Position numbers and translations under genes: made by a program. From Phycisphaerae bacterium (lineage in GTDB: Bacteria; Planctomycetota; Phycisphaerae; Sedimentisphaerales; Anaerobacaceae), in contig JAAYBV010000025.1 of the NCBI GenBank assembly GCA_012744475.1, positions 1-48,832 on the forward strand: a stretch of 48,832 bases of DNA. Direction: 5' to 3'. The notes beneath the pieces were generated by a model, which worked only from the letters and a program-made list of their open reading frames with translations, was not told the origin of the DNA and made no database searches. Each line of letters opens with the position of its first letter. Position 1 is the first letter of the stretch. Shown here one piece after another: positions 24,737 to 32,163 of this stretch.

Positions 24737-26212
24737 ATGAAACCGATGAAAGAGACAAGACGCATGGTGAAGGACATGTCGTTTGCCACCGGTCCGGAGA
24801 TGGATGAGCACCTGTGGAAAGCGATGGCCGAGCAACGACATCGACCGGAAGACATGACACCGAGACGCGCCGAGACCCGCGCATGGAGGATTCTCATGAA
24901 AAGCAAGATCGCAAAACTGGCCGTCGCGGCCGTGGTCGTCGTGGCGGCCCTGGCGGTGGGCGTCGAGCAGTTCACTCGCGCGAAACAGGACAAGACACAC
25001 GCGTTCAGCGCTGAAATCCAGGCGAACATGGCGCTGGACCTGGACCCCAAGGGGGCGATTCCCCTGCGACAGACCCGGCCGGGAGACTTCGACGTGACTT
25101 GGGACGGAGAGGACGGCGGCACGCTGAGGATCATGCCCGGCTCGTCCCTGCGGCTCTGTACGCCTTCGAAGCACCAGCCCAAGGCGGACCAGGCCCTCTT
25201 ATGGGCCTATTCCATACTGGCGGAGATGCCCGAAAGCACGACCACGAGCGTCTCAGCCCGCCAGAGCCGCTTCGCCGCCATCCTGACAAGTGACGGAAAT
25301 CTGGCGGTCGTCCAGATCGGCGATTATGACGAGAACAAAGCCCGACTCCAGTGGCAGGTGGAAGACCCCACACCGCCCGGCTATGGTCCCGTCCAGGTCG
25401 TGACACTGACCTGTCTCGATCCGGAGAAGCCCTCGACACAGCCGTGCGCCATCGACTTCGACACCGGACAGACAAGCGTCATTCCGGCACAAGCGCTGAG
25501 TCTACCCCCGGAAGACCTTCTGGACTGGCTCCAGCAGAATGGGATCGATGCCATCGCTCGGGTGGCGGACAACAGCGGCAGTCTGGTCGGCGCAGGGTTG
25601 GTCGTGCAGGACCTGGACCCCGGCTACTGGGTGATGGCCCGTGCTCTGAACATCCGTCACTCCATAGCCGGCATCGCGTACGAGTCCCGCGATCCGATTC
25701 CCTATCGAGAGGGCCAATTCCAACGCGTTCACCCCTTCAAGACGCGCGAAGGCGGCATAGGAATCCTCCAGATGCGCGGCATGGATTGCGCCGAGCGGAC
25801 GCTACAGTTTCGCTACAAGATGGTGCAGGGGGATTCGGCGATCGCCCTCGATGGCACAGGCGAGAAGGATGCGGAATTGACCCAGATCTACGCATCGGCG
25901 ACATGGCTCGCCGATCTCGGGAAATATGTGCTGCTCTACGCCGGCGAGCACGAGGACCGACTGCCCCAGTCGCTGGAGGAACTGCGGGACTATGCCGAGA
26001 GCGATGAGAATCATCGGTGGATGGTCCATGACGTGGAGTACCTCGGCGCCGGACTGACGTGTGCCGACCCGTTTTCCACGGTTGTGGCCTACGACCGGAC
26101 CCTTCTCGCGGCGGGCAAGGGAACCAACGTGCTGTTCCTCGACTCGCGCATCGAGTTCGTCGAGGCCGAAAGACTGGCGACGCTCGGTCTGCCCGCCGGG
26201 AACGAGAAATAG
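24737..26212 (+). CDS. Single-pass membrane partner with pseudopilin-like C-terminus, cassette 4
   Basis: The product has 491 residues. The cytoplasmic segment (1-53) is charged. The transmembrane helix is at about 57-75 (KIAKLAVAAVVVVAALAVGV). The ectodomain (about 80-390) is mostly beta by composition and not recognised. The last 100 residues carry YVLLYAGEHEDRLPQSLEEL and TNVLFLDSRIEFV, resembling the tail of planctomycete pseudopilin-like proteins (DUF1559 type), where an N-V-L-F-x-D-G motif is usual; here it is NVLFLDS. GGGAAA precedes the ATG. It is a presumed regulator of the cassette 4 sigma; the ligand is unknown. Confidence 0.72.
   Translation: MKPMKETRRMVKDMSFATGPEMDEHLWKAMAEQRHRPEDMTPRRAETRAWRILMKSKIAKLAVAAVVVVAALAVGVEQFTRAKQDKTHAFSAEIQANMALDLDPKGAIPLRQTRPGDFDVTWDGEDGGTLRIMPGSSLRLCTPSKHQPKADQALLWAYSILAEMPESTTTSVSARQSRFAAILTSDGNLAVVQIGDYDENKARLQWQVEDPTPPGYGPVQVVTLTCLDPEKPSTQPCAIDFDTGQTSVIPAQALSLPPEDLLDWLQQNGIDAIARVADNSGSLVGAGLVVQDLDPGYWVMARALNIRHSIAGIAYESRDPIPYREGQFQRVHPFKTREGGIGILQMRGMDCAERTLQFRYKMVQGDSAIALDGTGEKDAELTQIYASATWLADLGKYVLLYAGEHEDRLPQSLEELRDYAESDENHRWMVHDVEYLGAGLTCADPFSTVVAYDRTLLAAGKGTNVLFLDSRIEFVEAERLATLGLPAGNEK
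24885..24898 (+). promoter_or_regulatory. Internal Shine-Dalgarno and in-frame ATG, cassette 4 partner
   Basis: GGAGGA (24885-24890), five bases, then ATG (24896), codon 54, directly before the transmembrane helix. Confidence 0.6.
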
Positions 26213-26245
26213 GCCAGGAATCAACCCCACCAAGCCAACCGAAGA

Positions 26246-26278
26246 GGCTGGGCCGCGGAGGTCTGGCCTTTTCTTTTG
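26246..26278 (+). terminator. Rho-independent terminator, cassette 4
   Basis: GGCTGGG pairs (with wobbles) with TCTGGCC around the CCGCGGAGG-type loop, then TTTTCTTTT. This is a slightly decayed copy of the common cassette terminator. Confidence 0.75.
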
Positions 26279-26358
26279 CGCCGGTTGTGTAAAATGGGGG
26301 CCGAGGAGCGTGCTATGGGGAAAGAGCGCTCTTGGGAATCCGGATTCTACTCGTGCGG

Positions 26359-26877
26359 ATGATCGAAGACGAGCTGTTGAAGTGGCGGTTCAGGCGGGGC
26401 AGCCGCGACGCGCTGGCGCGGATTTACGAGAAGTATATCCACCTGCTGCTCAGCGTCGCAATGGGCCTGCTGAATGATCCGCACGAAGCCGAAGACGTGG
26501 TGCAGGATGTCTTCGTCTCGTTCGCCAAAGGCGCCGACGGCTTTGCGATGAAAGGCAGCCTCAAGGCGTACCTGGCCCAGAGCGTGGTCAATCGCGTGCG
26601 GGACCGGGTCCGCCGGCAGCGCAACCGGCAGCGGCGGGTGGATGCCCTGGCCGCTACGGCGGGCGAACACCGGCCGGACAGTCTCGTCGCACGCATCTGG
26701 AGCAGTATCGAAACAGGCTATCCCGTCCGGATCGAGGGCGAATATGCCAGAGACGACGGCCCGAGACACTTTGCGTACGTCCAGGATCAGTTCCAGTGGG
26801 ACGTGGAACTGGACAGGAGCCTCTTCGAGCCCAATGTCCCAGCCGGGTACATCGACATCTCGCCCGACGAGTGGTAG
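26359..26877 (+). CDS. Chimeric ORF: sigma region 2 fused to the C-terminus of a partner ectodomain, cassette 5
   Basis: The product has 172 residues. Residues 1-95 are a normal group member: MIEDELLKWRFRRGSRDALA, IYEKYIHLLLSVAMGLLN, EAEDVVQDVFVSFAKGA, MKGSLKAYLAQSVVNRVRDR. Region 4 is missing. From about residue 118 the text changes to GYPVRIEGEYARDDG and FQWDVELDRSLFEPNVPAGY, which is the closing segment of LolA/RseB-like partner ectodomains (compare YNEVMDPGLFERAFPEG in cassette 8). The simplest reading is an in-frame deletion that removed the sigma C-terminus, the anti-sigma N-terminus and the membrane helix. The frame is intact and it keeps its own terminator. Whether it still binds RNA polymerase core is unknown. 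Confidence 0.75.
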   Translation: MIEDELLKWRFRRGSRDALARIYEKYIHLLLSVAMGLLNDPHEAEDVVQDVFVSFAKGADGFAMKGSLKAYLAQSVVNRVRDRVRRQRNRQRRVDALAATAGEHRPDSLVARIWSSIETGYPVRIEGEYARDDGPRHFAYVQDQFQWDVELDRSLFEPNVPAGYIDISPDEW

Positions 26878-26956
26878 TCCAAGGAAGTGGGCGAGGACGC
26901 AGGGGCTAAGCGCCTCAGTATCTCGCCGCACACATTCGCAGATGCACGGCTTCCAC

Positions 26957-26986
26957 AGGCCGGGCCGTTGGCTCGGCCTTTTCTTT
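26957..26986 (+). terminator. Rho-independent terminator, cassette 5
   Basis: AGGCCG (26957-26962) pairs with CGGCCT (26974-26979), then TTTTCTTT. The loop differs from the common version. Confidence 0.8.
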
Positions 26987-27033
26987 GGCGCGGAGAAAAT
27001 TCGCGGGCAGGATACGAAACACGGGCTTCGAGC

Positions 27034-27057
27034 GTGGTACATTGTGAGAATGATCGT
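27034..27057 (+). promoter_or_regulatory. Extended -10-like element, cassette 6
   Basis: GTGG precedes TACATT (27038-27043), then GTGAGAATGATCGTT. The ATGATCGTT part resembles the ACGATCGT leaders of cassettes 3 and 4. Confidence 0.4.
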
Positions 27058-27078
27058 TCTTGACGGCGGCGTGAACCG

Positions 27079-27627
27079 ATGGCGATAGCCGAAGATGAGC
27101 TGTTGAAATGGAAGTTCCGCCGGGGCAGCCCGGAGGCGCTGGCGCGGATCTACGAGAAGTACCTCGACTCGATGCTGACCCTCGCGATGGGATTGCTGAA
27201 CAACCGGGCGGCCGCCGAGGACGTGGTGCACGATGTGTTCGTCTCGTTCGCCCGACTGGGTCCGGGGTTCCGGCTGCGGGGCCGGCTCAGCGGCTACCTG
27301 GCGACGAGCGTGGTCAACCGCGTTCGAGACTATCGCCGGCGTTCGCGGCGGCAGGTGCAGGCGTCGGGCCGGGAGAGCAGGCCCGCCCGCGAGTCGGTGG
27401 AGCCCGACGACGTGGCGAGCTTCACCGAACAGGCAGCCCAGCTCAACGAGGCTGTCGCCAGACTGCCTGACGAACAGCGCGAGGTCGTGCTGCTGCGGCT
27501 GAAGACAGACATGAGATTCCGCGATATCGCCAAGCTCCAACAAGTATCCATCAATACGGTCCAAGGCCGGTACCGGTACGGCCTGGACCGGTTGCGGTCA
27601 ATGCTGAACGGCGAGGTGGAAAAATGA
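27079..27627 (+). CDS. ECF-like sigma factor, cassette 6 (paralogue group of six)
   Basis: The product has 182 residues. It starts MAIAEDELLKWKFRRGSPEA. Region 2: IYEKYLDSMLTLAMGLLN, AAEDVVHDVFVSFARLG, LRGRLSGYLATSVVNRVRDY. Region 4: LPDEQREVVLLRLKTDMRFR, DIAKLQQVSINTVQGRYRYG. It ends LRSMLNGEVEK. Its ATGA stop overlaps the partner ATG by four bases, the tightest coupling in the array together with cassette 7. It is nearest to the cassette 5 sigma half. Confidence 0.88.
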   Translation: MAIAEDELLKWKFRRGSPEALARIYEKYLDSMLTLAMGLLNNRAAAEDVVHDVFVSFARLGPGFRLRGRLSGYLATSVVNRVRDYRRRSRRQVQASGRESRPARESVEPDDVASFTEQAAQLNEAVARLPDEQREVVLLRLKTDMRFRDIAKLQQVSINTVQGRYRYGLDRLRSMLNGEVEK

Positions 27628-29093
27628 AACCGAAGAAGAAAGTCGAGAAGGCCATTCGCAACAAGCTGTGGTTCACCGCCGGCTCGACGCTACGCGACCG
27701 ACTGTTGACGGATGTCATGAACGCACGAGAAGAATCCATGCCGATCAGACCGGTCCCCTGCGGGCCGGGTATCGGGAGAAGACTCATGAAGACTCGAATC
27801 GCAAAAGTAGCCTCCGTCGCGGCGGTCATCGCCGTGGCGGCGCTGGCCCTGACGTTCTGGAGCCGGTCCAGCGCGCCCGCCTATGCCATCACGGACCTGC
27901 CCATGCTGCTTGGAGAGATTCAAACGCTGCACGTCCAGTCGACGGTCTGGCTCTACGAGACCGATTCGAACCAGCCCGAATTCGAGCAGGCCATCGTCAT
28001 TCCATGTGAACTCTGGCTCGATGTGCCCGGTTTGCGCGAGTACTTTACTTCGTCTTCCTCGTGGAGCCGACCGGATGGCACGCGTGGCATAAGCCGCATC
28101 GAAGGCGTTCACACCGCCACGTACGCGATGGACATCGACCACACGAGGAGACTCGTCTGGTTCAACAAGACCAGCCCGATCATGAGACGATTGACCATCC
28201 GAAATCAGATCGAGGATCGCCTTCACCGGATCACGGAAGAGCAACTCGAACACTTCGTCCGGGTGGGCCAGGAGACGATAGAGGGCGTCCTATTCGATAT
28301 ATGGGAAAGGATCGATGCTCGGAAGAAGACCCGCTGTTGGATGGCACCGGCAACGGGGGAACTGGGGCGAATCTATATCTGGGCCAAGGACCATGAGGAT
28401 CGTTGGCGGTTGAGTTGGTGTGCCGAGGCCATCGAGCGGGACGTCGAGGTCCCGGAAGAGGTCTTCGCCTTCGATCCGCCGCCAGACTACGAGTACCAGA
28501 ACACGCTCGAAACGGCCACGCTTGGCGAGGGCCTCGGTAGGGGGTGGTATTTCATGGGCAGGGCCCGGGTCTGTGTCGCCGTCAGCTTCACTTTGGCCGA
28601 TGGCAGCATGATCGTCGCGTGGCACAGTGACGACCTGGAGCAGGATCGCTACGTCGATCAGGCGCATCTGTTCCAGGACCTCACGCCTGGCGGAGAGCTG
28701 CCCAAGCTTCCGATGGTGGTCTATGGGCTCAAGACCATTCCTCTGGAGCCCTATTCGCGTCCGGAGGTTGTCTACACAGGTCGCCATTTGGCCTACACGA
28801 AATCCGACCGCTGGTATTACGAGTGGGCGTTGTTCGTGCCCACGCAGCCATCCCCGCCGGCGGCCGCCGGGCCGGAAGTCGTTCGCATGCTCTGCCGGTT
28901 CAATCTCCCCGTGGAGCAGGAGTCGGCCGTTGGAAACCCTGTGCACGAGAATCCGATTGCCCCCGACGAGTTTGACCTGTTCGTGCGCGGCGCGATGGCG
29001 GAGTTGAGTGACGACGGCGTCGCGCCAGGCCACGTCACCTACGAGAATGTCATGGCGCTGGCACGGCAAATCCGTGAGTCCACTACGCCATAG
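27624..29093 (+). CDS. Single-pass membrane partner with LolA/RseB-like ectodomain, cassette 6
   Basis: The product has 489 residues. The cytoplasmic segment (1-54) is very basic (KPKKKVEKAIRNK). The transmembrane helix lies at about 60-77 (VASVAAVIAVAALALTFW). The ectodomain begins SSAPAYAITDLPMLLGEIQT, the usual entry to the LolA-like beta domain in planctomycete partners. Residues about 295-489 share clear similarity with the end of the cassette 9 partner, including MAELSD-x-x-VAP-x-HVTYENVM-x-LARQI. RseB, the E. coli envelope sensor bound to anti-sigma RseA, has such a LolA fold; here the sensor seems fused to the membrane protein (inference). Confidence 0.75.
   Translation: MKPKKKVEKAIRNKLWFTAGSTLRDRLLTDVMNAREESMPIRPVPCGPGIGRRLMKTRIAKVASVAAVIAVAALALTFWSRSSAPAYAITDLPMLLGEIQTLHVQSTVWLYETDSNQPEFEQAIVIPCELWLDVPGLREYFTSSSSWSRPDGTRGISRIEGVHTATYAMDIDHTRRLVWFNKTSPIMRRLTIRNQIEDRLHRITEEQLEHFVRVGQETIEGVLFDIWERIDARKKTRCWMAPATGELGRIYIWAKDHEDRWRLSWCAEAIERDVEVPEEVFAFDPPPDYEYQNTLETATLGEGLGRGWYFMGRARVCVAVSFTLADGSMIVAWHSDDLEQDRYVDQAHLFQDLTPGGELPKLPMVVYGLKTIPLEPYSRPEVVYTGRHLAYTKSDRWYYEWALFVPTQPSPPAAAGPEVVRMLCRFNLPVEQESAVGNPVHENPIAPDEFDLFVRGAMAELSDDGVAPGHVTYENVMALARQIRESTTP
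27774..27788 (+). promoter_or_regulatory. Internal Shine-Dalgarno and in-frame ATG, cassette 6 partner
   Basis: GGGAG (27774-27778), seven bases, then ATG (27786), codon 55, just before the transmembrane helix. Confidence 0.55.
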
Positions 29094-29118
29094 CCCGTTG
29101 CTGACGACGGAACCATCC

Positions 29119-29147
29119 AGGCCGGATCGCGGAGGTCCGGCCTTTTT
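29119..29147 (+). terminator. Rho-independent terminator, cassette 6
   Basis: AGGCCGGA (29119-29126) pairs with TCCGGCCT (29136-29143) around TCGCGGAGG, followed by five T. Confidence 0.9.
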
Positions 29148-29223
29148 CATGCGCGGGCGTTGGCGGGAGGCCGCCGGAGCGGAAAATCCGCGTCTTCTCA
29201 TACCCAAAGGGGCGTCTGGTTTG

Positions 29224-29232
29224 TGGTATAAA
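29224..29232 (+). promoter_or_regulatory. Extended -10 element, cassette 7
   Basis: TGG precedes TATAAA (29227-29232). GACGGTG follows. No -35 match was seen 17 bases upstream. Confidence 0.45.
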
Positions 29233-29267
29233 TGACGGTGATCTTGAGCTTGGGAAAGTCGGTGCGG

Positions 29268-29813
29268 ATGCTGGAAGACACGGTGCTCATCTGGAGGTTC
29301 AAACGCGGCAGCCGCGAGGCGCTGTGCCGGATCTACGAGAAGTACCGCACCGACCTGCTCCGACTGGCCGCCATGCTGCTGAGGGACAAAGGCGACGCCG
29401 AGGACGCGGTGCACGACGCCTTCGTGTCCTTCGCCCGGTCGGCCGAGACGCTGAAGCTCAGCGGCAGTCTCAAGGGGTACCTGCTCACCTGCGTCGCGAA
29501 CAACGCACGCAACCGCAATCGGGCCCGGCAACGAAAGCAGACCGTCGGGCTGGACGAAGCGGCGGAGGCGGCCTCGCCGGATAAGACGCCCGAGCAGTGG
29601 ATCGCATACAACGAGGAATTGCAGCGATGGAGCGACGCACTGGCAGAGTTGCCTTACGAGCAGCGGGAGGTCGTCACACTGCACCTGCGAGCGGGCATGA
29701 CGTTCCGTCGGATCGCCCGTTCGCAGGCGGTTTCAGTCAATACCGTCAAGGGCCGCTATCGCTACGCACTGGCAAAACTGCGGTCAACGTTCAATGGCGA
29801 GTTGGAACCATGA
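29268..29813 (+). CDS. ECF-like sigma factor, cassette 7 (paralogue group of six)
   Basis: The product has 181 residues. It starts MLEDTVLIWRFKRGSREALC. Region 2: IYEKYRTDLLRLAAMLLR, DAEDAVHDAFVSFARSA, LSGSLKGYLLTCVANNARNR. Region 4: LPYEQREVVTLHLRAGMTFR, RIARSQAVSVNTVKGRYRYA. The ATG at 29268 aligns with the siblings; an in-frame ATG at 29232 would sit on the -10 element. The stop overlaps the partner ATG (ATGA). It shares a cysteine (REALCRIY) with the cassette 8 sigma, suggesting these two are closest. Confidence 0.87.
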   Translation: MLEDTVLIWRFKRGSREALCRIYEKYRTDLLRLAAMLLRDKGDAEDAVHDAFVSFARSAETLKLSGSLKGYLLTCVANNARNRNRARQRKQTVGLDEAAEAASPDKTPEQWIAYNEELQRWSDALAELPYEQREVVTLHLRAGMTFRRIARSQAVSVNTVKGRYRYALAKLRSTFNGELEP

Positions 29814-30250
29814 GATCGGAGAAAGACATCGAACGATCCTTCAAACAGGCGAATCTGGACGTCACGGTGGGTGCCGAGTGTGACCGCCAGATTCTGGATG
29901 AGCTGCTCGACGTGCAGTGCAAGTCCGCTTCGCCGCACGCCACCTGGTGGCCGGTGCCCCGCTCCTGGGCATTGAGCCTGGCCGCTGTCGTGGCAGTCGT
30001 CACCGTCATCGTCCTGCTCGTCAGCCGTAGCAGGCCGCTCGAATCCAAACCAGCCCCGTCGAAACCGCGAATCGTGTCGAGGATCGAACTGGCGACCGCT
30101 ATCTCGCTGGAGAAGGCGTTTCGGCAAGGCGGAATCGAGGCGGTGGAGAGGCAGTGCAAAGAGACTTTTGGAGCCTTTCGAGCAGACGCGAAGACTCCAT
30201 CCGTCGATGAGTTGCTAACGCACCTGGAAAACGAGATGAAAGACCTTTAG
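29810..30250 (+). CDS. Short single-pass membrane partner, cassette 7
   Basis: The product has 146 residues, far shorter than the other partners. The cytoplasmic segment (1-48) holds RSEKDIERSFKQANLDVTVG and a DRQILDELLDVQ helix. The transmembrane helix is at about 51-72 (WALSLAAVVAVVTVIVLLV). Only about 75 residues lie outside, ending in a helix SVDELLTHLENEMKDL. No internal start is present before the helix. It is a presumed anti-sigma factor; the large ectodomain seems to be replaced by the separate exported protein encoded 11 bases downstream. The start overlaps the sigma stop. Confidence 0.75.
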   Translation: MRSEKDIERSFKQANLDVTVGAECDRQILDELLDVQCKSASPHATWWPVPRSWALSLAAVVAVVTVIVLLVSRSRPLESKPAPSKPRIVSRIELATAISLEKAFRQGGIEAVERQCKETFGAFRADAKTPSVDELLTHLENEMKDL

Positions 30251-30261
30251 AGGTGAGGACT

Positions 30262-31428
30262 ATGACAACGAAGAAGAGTCACCTGATGGGATTGCTGTGT
30301 GCCGTGACATTCGCGCCCTGGGCCTCGCCGGCCGCGGCGTACCCGCCGGACAACGCCGCCGTGCTCTACTACCAGGCCTTCATGCTTTATCAAGCCGAAG
30401 ACGAGATCAAGCCGATGCTGGATGACTATTGGCATGGCCGGATCGAACGCAATGAGACACTGGAGGCGTATCTCGCGAAGAACCGGCCCGTTATCGACAT
30501 GGTGCTCGATGCCACGCGCATCGATCGCTGCGACTGGGGCTTGGACTACGCCCAGGGCACCGAGGTGCTGCTGCCCCCCCACAATCAGGCCAGGAACGTC
30601 TTCTTCCTCATCGCCGCCGAGGCTACCATGCAGTTCGACAAGGGGCACCCGAGGACGGCGATGGAACACTGCATCGCCATGTACCGCATGGCGCGGCATC
30701 TCAACGAGCGTCCGCTGATCTGCTATCTCGTCGGCGTCGCGATCAATGCGGCGACTCACAAGTGCGTTACCCGCTTCCTGTCCCGGATGCCGCCGGACGC
30801 TGAGATGCTGACCTGGCTGCAATCGGAATTGGCGGAACTCGACAAGCAGCCGTTCTCAATCGGGCCCGTGCTCAAGTGGAAACGCGAGGCGGCGATCGTT
30901 TCCATGGCGCCCGACAAGATCGGCAACGCCGTGCAGGCTGGGTTGGACGATTGCGATTTCAAGACGAAGGTTCTGGAGCTCGTTCGCACCGCCGATGCAC
31001 AGTTCTACACCAGGAACATCGCCTATTGGAACGACTTCATGGACCACGTGGAGGCGGCTTTCGCAATTCCCTATCCGCAAGCGTACGCGAAATTGGGGGA
31101 ACTGAGCAAGACGCTATCAGCAGACTGCGATACGAACCAGGATGCAGTCTTGACGGCTTGTTTCGCACCGACGTTCCAACGCGTCTACGCTCTCTCCATC
31201 CGACTGGCCGCCGACTCGAATGCGCTGCGGAATGCCATTGACGTGTACTCATCCTATGCCAAAACGGGCCGCTTGCCCGACGCCCTGCCCGCCGGTCTCC
31301 CACAGGACCCGTTCAGCGGTGAACCGTTCCAGTACGAGAAGACCGCGAGCGGCTTCACCCTGCGCTGCGCAGGCAAGGACCTGGACAAGAACGAACCCTA
31401 CACATTCGAGTACGGCGTCAAGAAATAG
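30262..31428 (+). CDS. Exported protein of unknown function, third gene of cassette 7
   Basis: The product has 388 residues. The N-terminus (KKSHLMGLLCAVTFAPWASP) is a signal peptide. The body is helical (VLYYQAFMLYQAEDEIKPML, FFLIAAEATMQFDKGHPRTA), and the C-terminus (LPQDPFSGEPFQYEKTASGF) resembles a motif common at the end of planctomycete secreted proteins of pseudopilin type. No enzyme motif was recognised. ATG 30262 has GAGG upstream; a GTG at 30253 is a less likely alternative. It lies in the same transcript as the cassette 7 sigma and short membrane partner and may be the sensor that contacts that partner (inference). Confidence 0.7.
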   Translation: MTTKKSHLMGLLCAVTFAPWASPAAAYPPDNAAVLYYQAFMLYQAEDEIKPMLDDYWHGRIERNETLEAYLAKNRPVIDMVLDATRIDRCDWGLDYAQGTEVLLPPHNQARNVFFLIAAEATMQFDKGHPRTAMEHCIAMYRMARHLNERPLICYLVGVAINAATHKCVTRFLSRMPPDAEMLTWLQSELAELDKQPFSIGPVLKWKREAAIVSMAPDKIGNAVQAGLDDCDFKTKVLELVRTADAQFYTRNIAYWNDFMDHVEAAFAIPYPQAYAKLGELSKTLSADCDTNQDAVLTACFAPTFQRVYALSIRLAADSNALRNAIDVYSSYAKTGRLPDALPAGLPQDPFSGEPFQYEKTASGFTLRCAGKDLDKNEPYTFEYGVKK

Positions 31429-31450
31429 ATGGAGCCTTGCGCCATCGTGA

Positions 31451-31484
31451 AAGGCCGGGCCGCGGAGGTCCGGCCTTCTCTTTG
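31451..31484 (+). terminator. Rho-independent terminator, cassette 7
   Basis: AAGGCCGG (31451-31458) pairs with CCGGCCTT (31470-31477) around GCCGCGGAGGT, then CTCTTT. The 23-base core is identical to those of cassettes 8 and 9. Confidence 0.85.
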
Positions 31485-31535
31485 CGCTGAATTCGCACGC
31501 GAGGAGTTTTCGTTTGAGTAAAACGGGGCTCGTGC

Positions 31536-31549
31536 GTGTTATATAGGTG
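31536..31549 (+). promoter_or_regulatory. -10-like element, cassette 8
   Basis: GTGT precedes TATATA (31540-31545), and GGTG follows directly as in cassettes 2-4. Confidence 0.4.
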
Positions 31550-31587
31550 CAAGTGGATCGATTCACTCGTGCGAGAGGCTCGGCGCC

Positions 31588-32163
31588 GTGCTGGAAGACC
31601 GATATCTCGTTTGGCGGCTGAAGCAGGGAAGCCGCGACGCGCTATGCCGCATCTATGGCAAGTACAGAGAGGATCTGCTCCGGCTGGCGGTTTCGCTGTC
31701 CAATGAGACGACGTTGGCGGAGGACGTCGTCCAGGACGTGTTCGTCGCGTTCATCGGCGGCGCGCCTCAGTTCCGGCTGACCGGCTCGCTGAAGGGTTAT
31801 CTGGCGACGTGCGTGGCCAATCGCGTGCGAAACGCCAACCGCGACCGCCGGCGGCGCGGGCAGGTCGGCCTCGACGAGATTCGATCGGTCGCCTCCGAAT
31901 CGGTCCGGCCGGACCAGTGGGCCATCTGTAGCGAGGAACTCGAGCGCGTCGCCCGCGCGATGGCCCTGCTCTCGTACGAACAGCGCGAGGTGATCGCCCT
32001 GCGCCTTCAGGGCGCGCTGCGGTTTCGCCAGATCGCGGAACTGCAAGGCGTGCCGATCAAGACGGTCCTGAGCCGATACCGGTGCGGACTCGGGAAGCTT
32101 CGGTCACTGCTCAATGGTGAGGTCACACAATGCGATTGCTTAGAGATATCAAGAAATCTGTAG
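31588..32163 (+). CDS. ECF-like sigma factor, cassette 8 (paralogue group of six)
   Basis: The product has 191 residues. It begins at a GTG (31588): (V/M)LEDRYLVWRLKQGSRDAL. Region 2: IYGKYREDLLRLAVSLSN, LAEDVVQDVFVAFIGGA, LTGSLKGYLATCVANRVRNA. Region 4: LSYEQREVIALRLQGALRFR, QIAELQGVPIKTVLSRYRCG. After the usual LRSLLNGEV end there are about 13 extra residues (TQCDCLEISRNL), so the gene overlaps its partner by 34 bases, unlike its siblings. This probably reflects loss of the usual stop codon. No clear Shine-Dalgarno site precedes the GTG. Confidence 0.85.
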   Translation: MLEDRYLVWRLKQGSRDALCRIYGKYREDLLRLAVSLSNETTLAEDVVQDVFVAFIGGAPQFRLTGSLKGYLATCVANRVRNANRDRRRRGQVGLDEIRSVASESVRPDQWAICSEELERVARAMALLSYEQREVIALRLQGALRFRQIAELQGVPIKTVLSRYRCGLGKLRSLLNGEVTQCDCLEISRNL

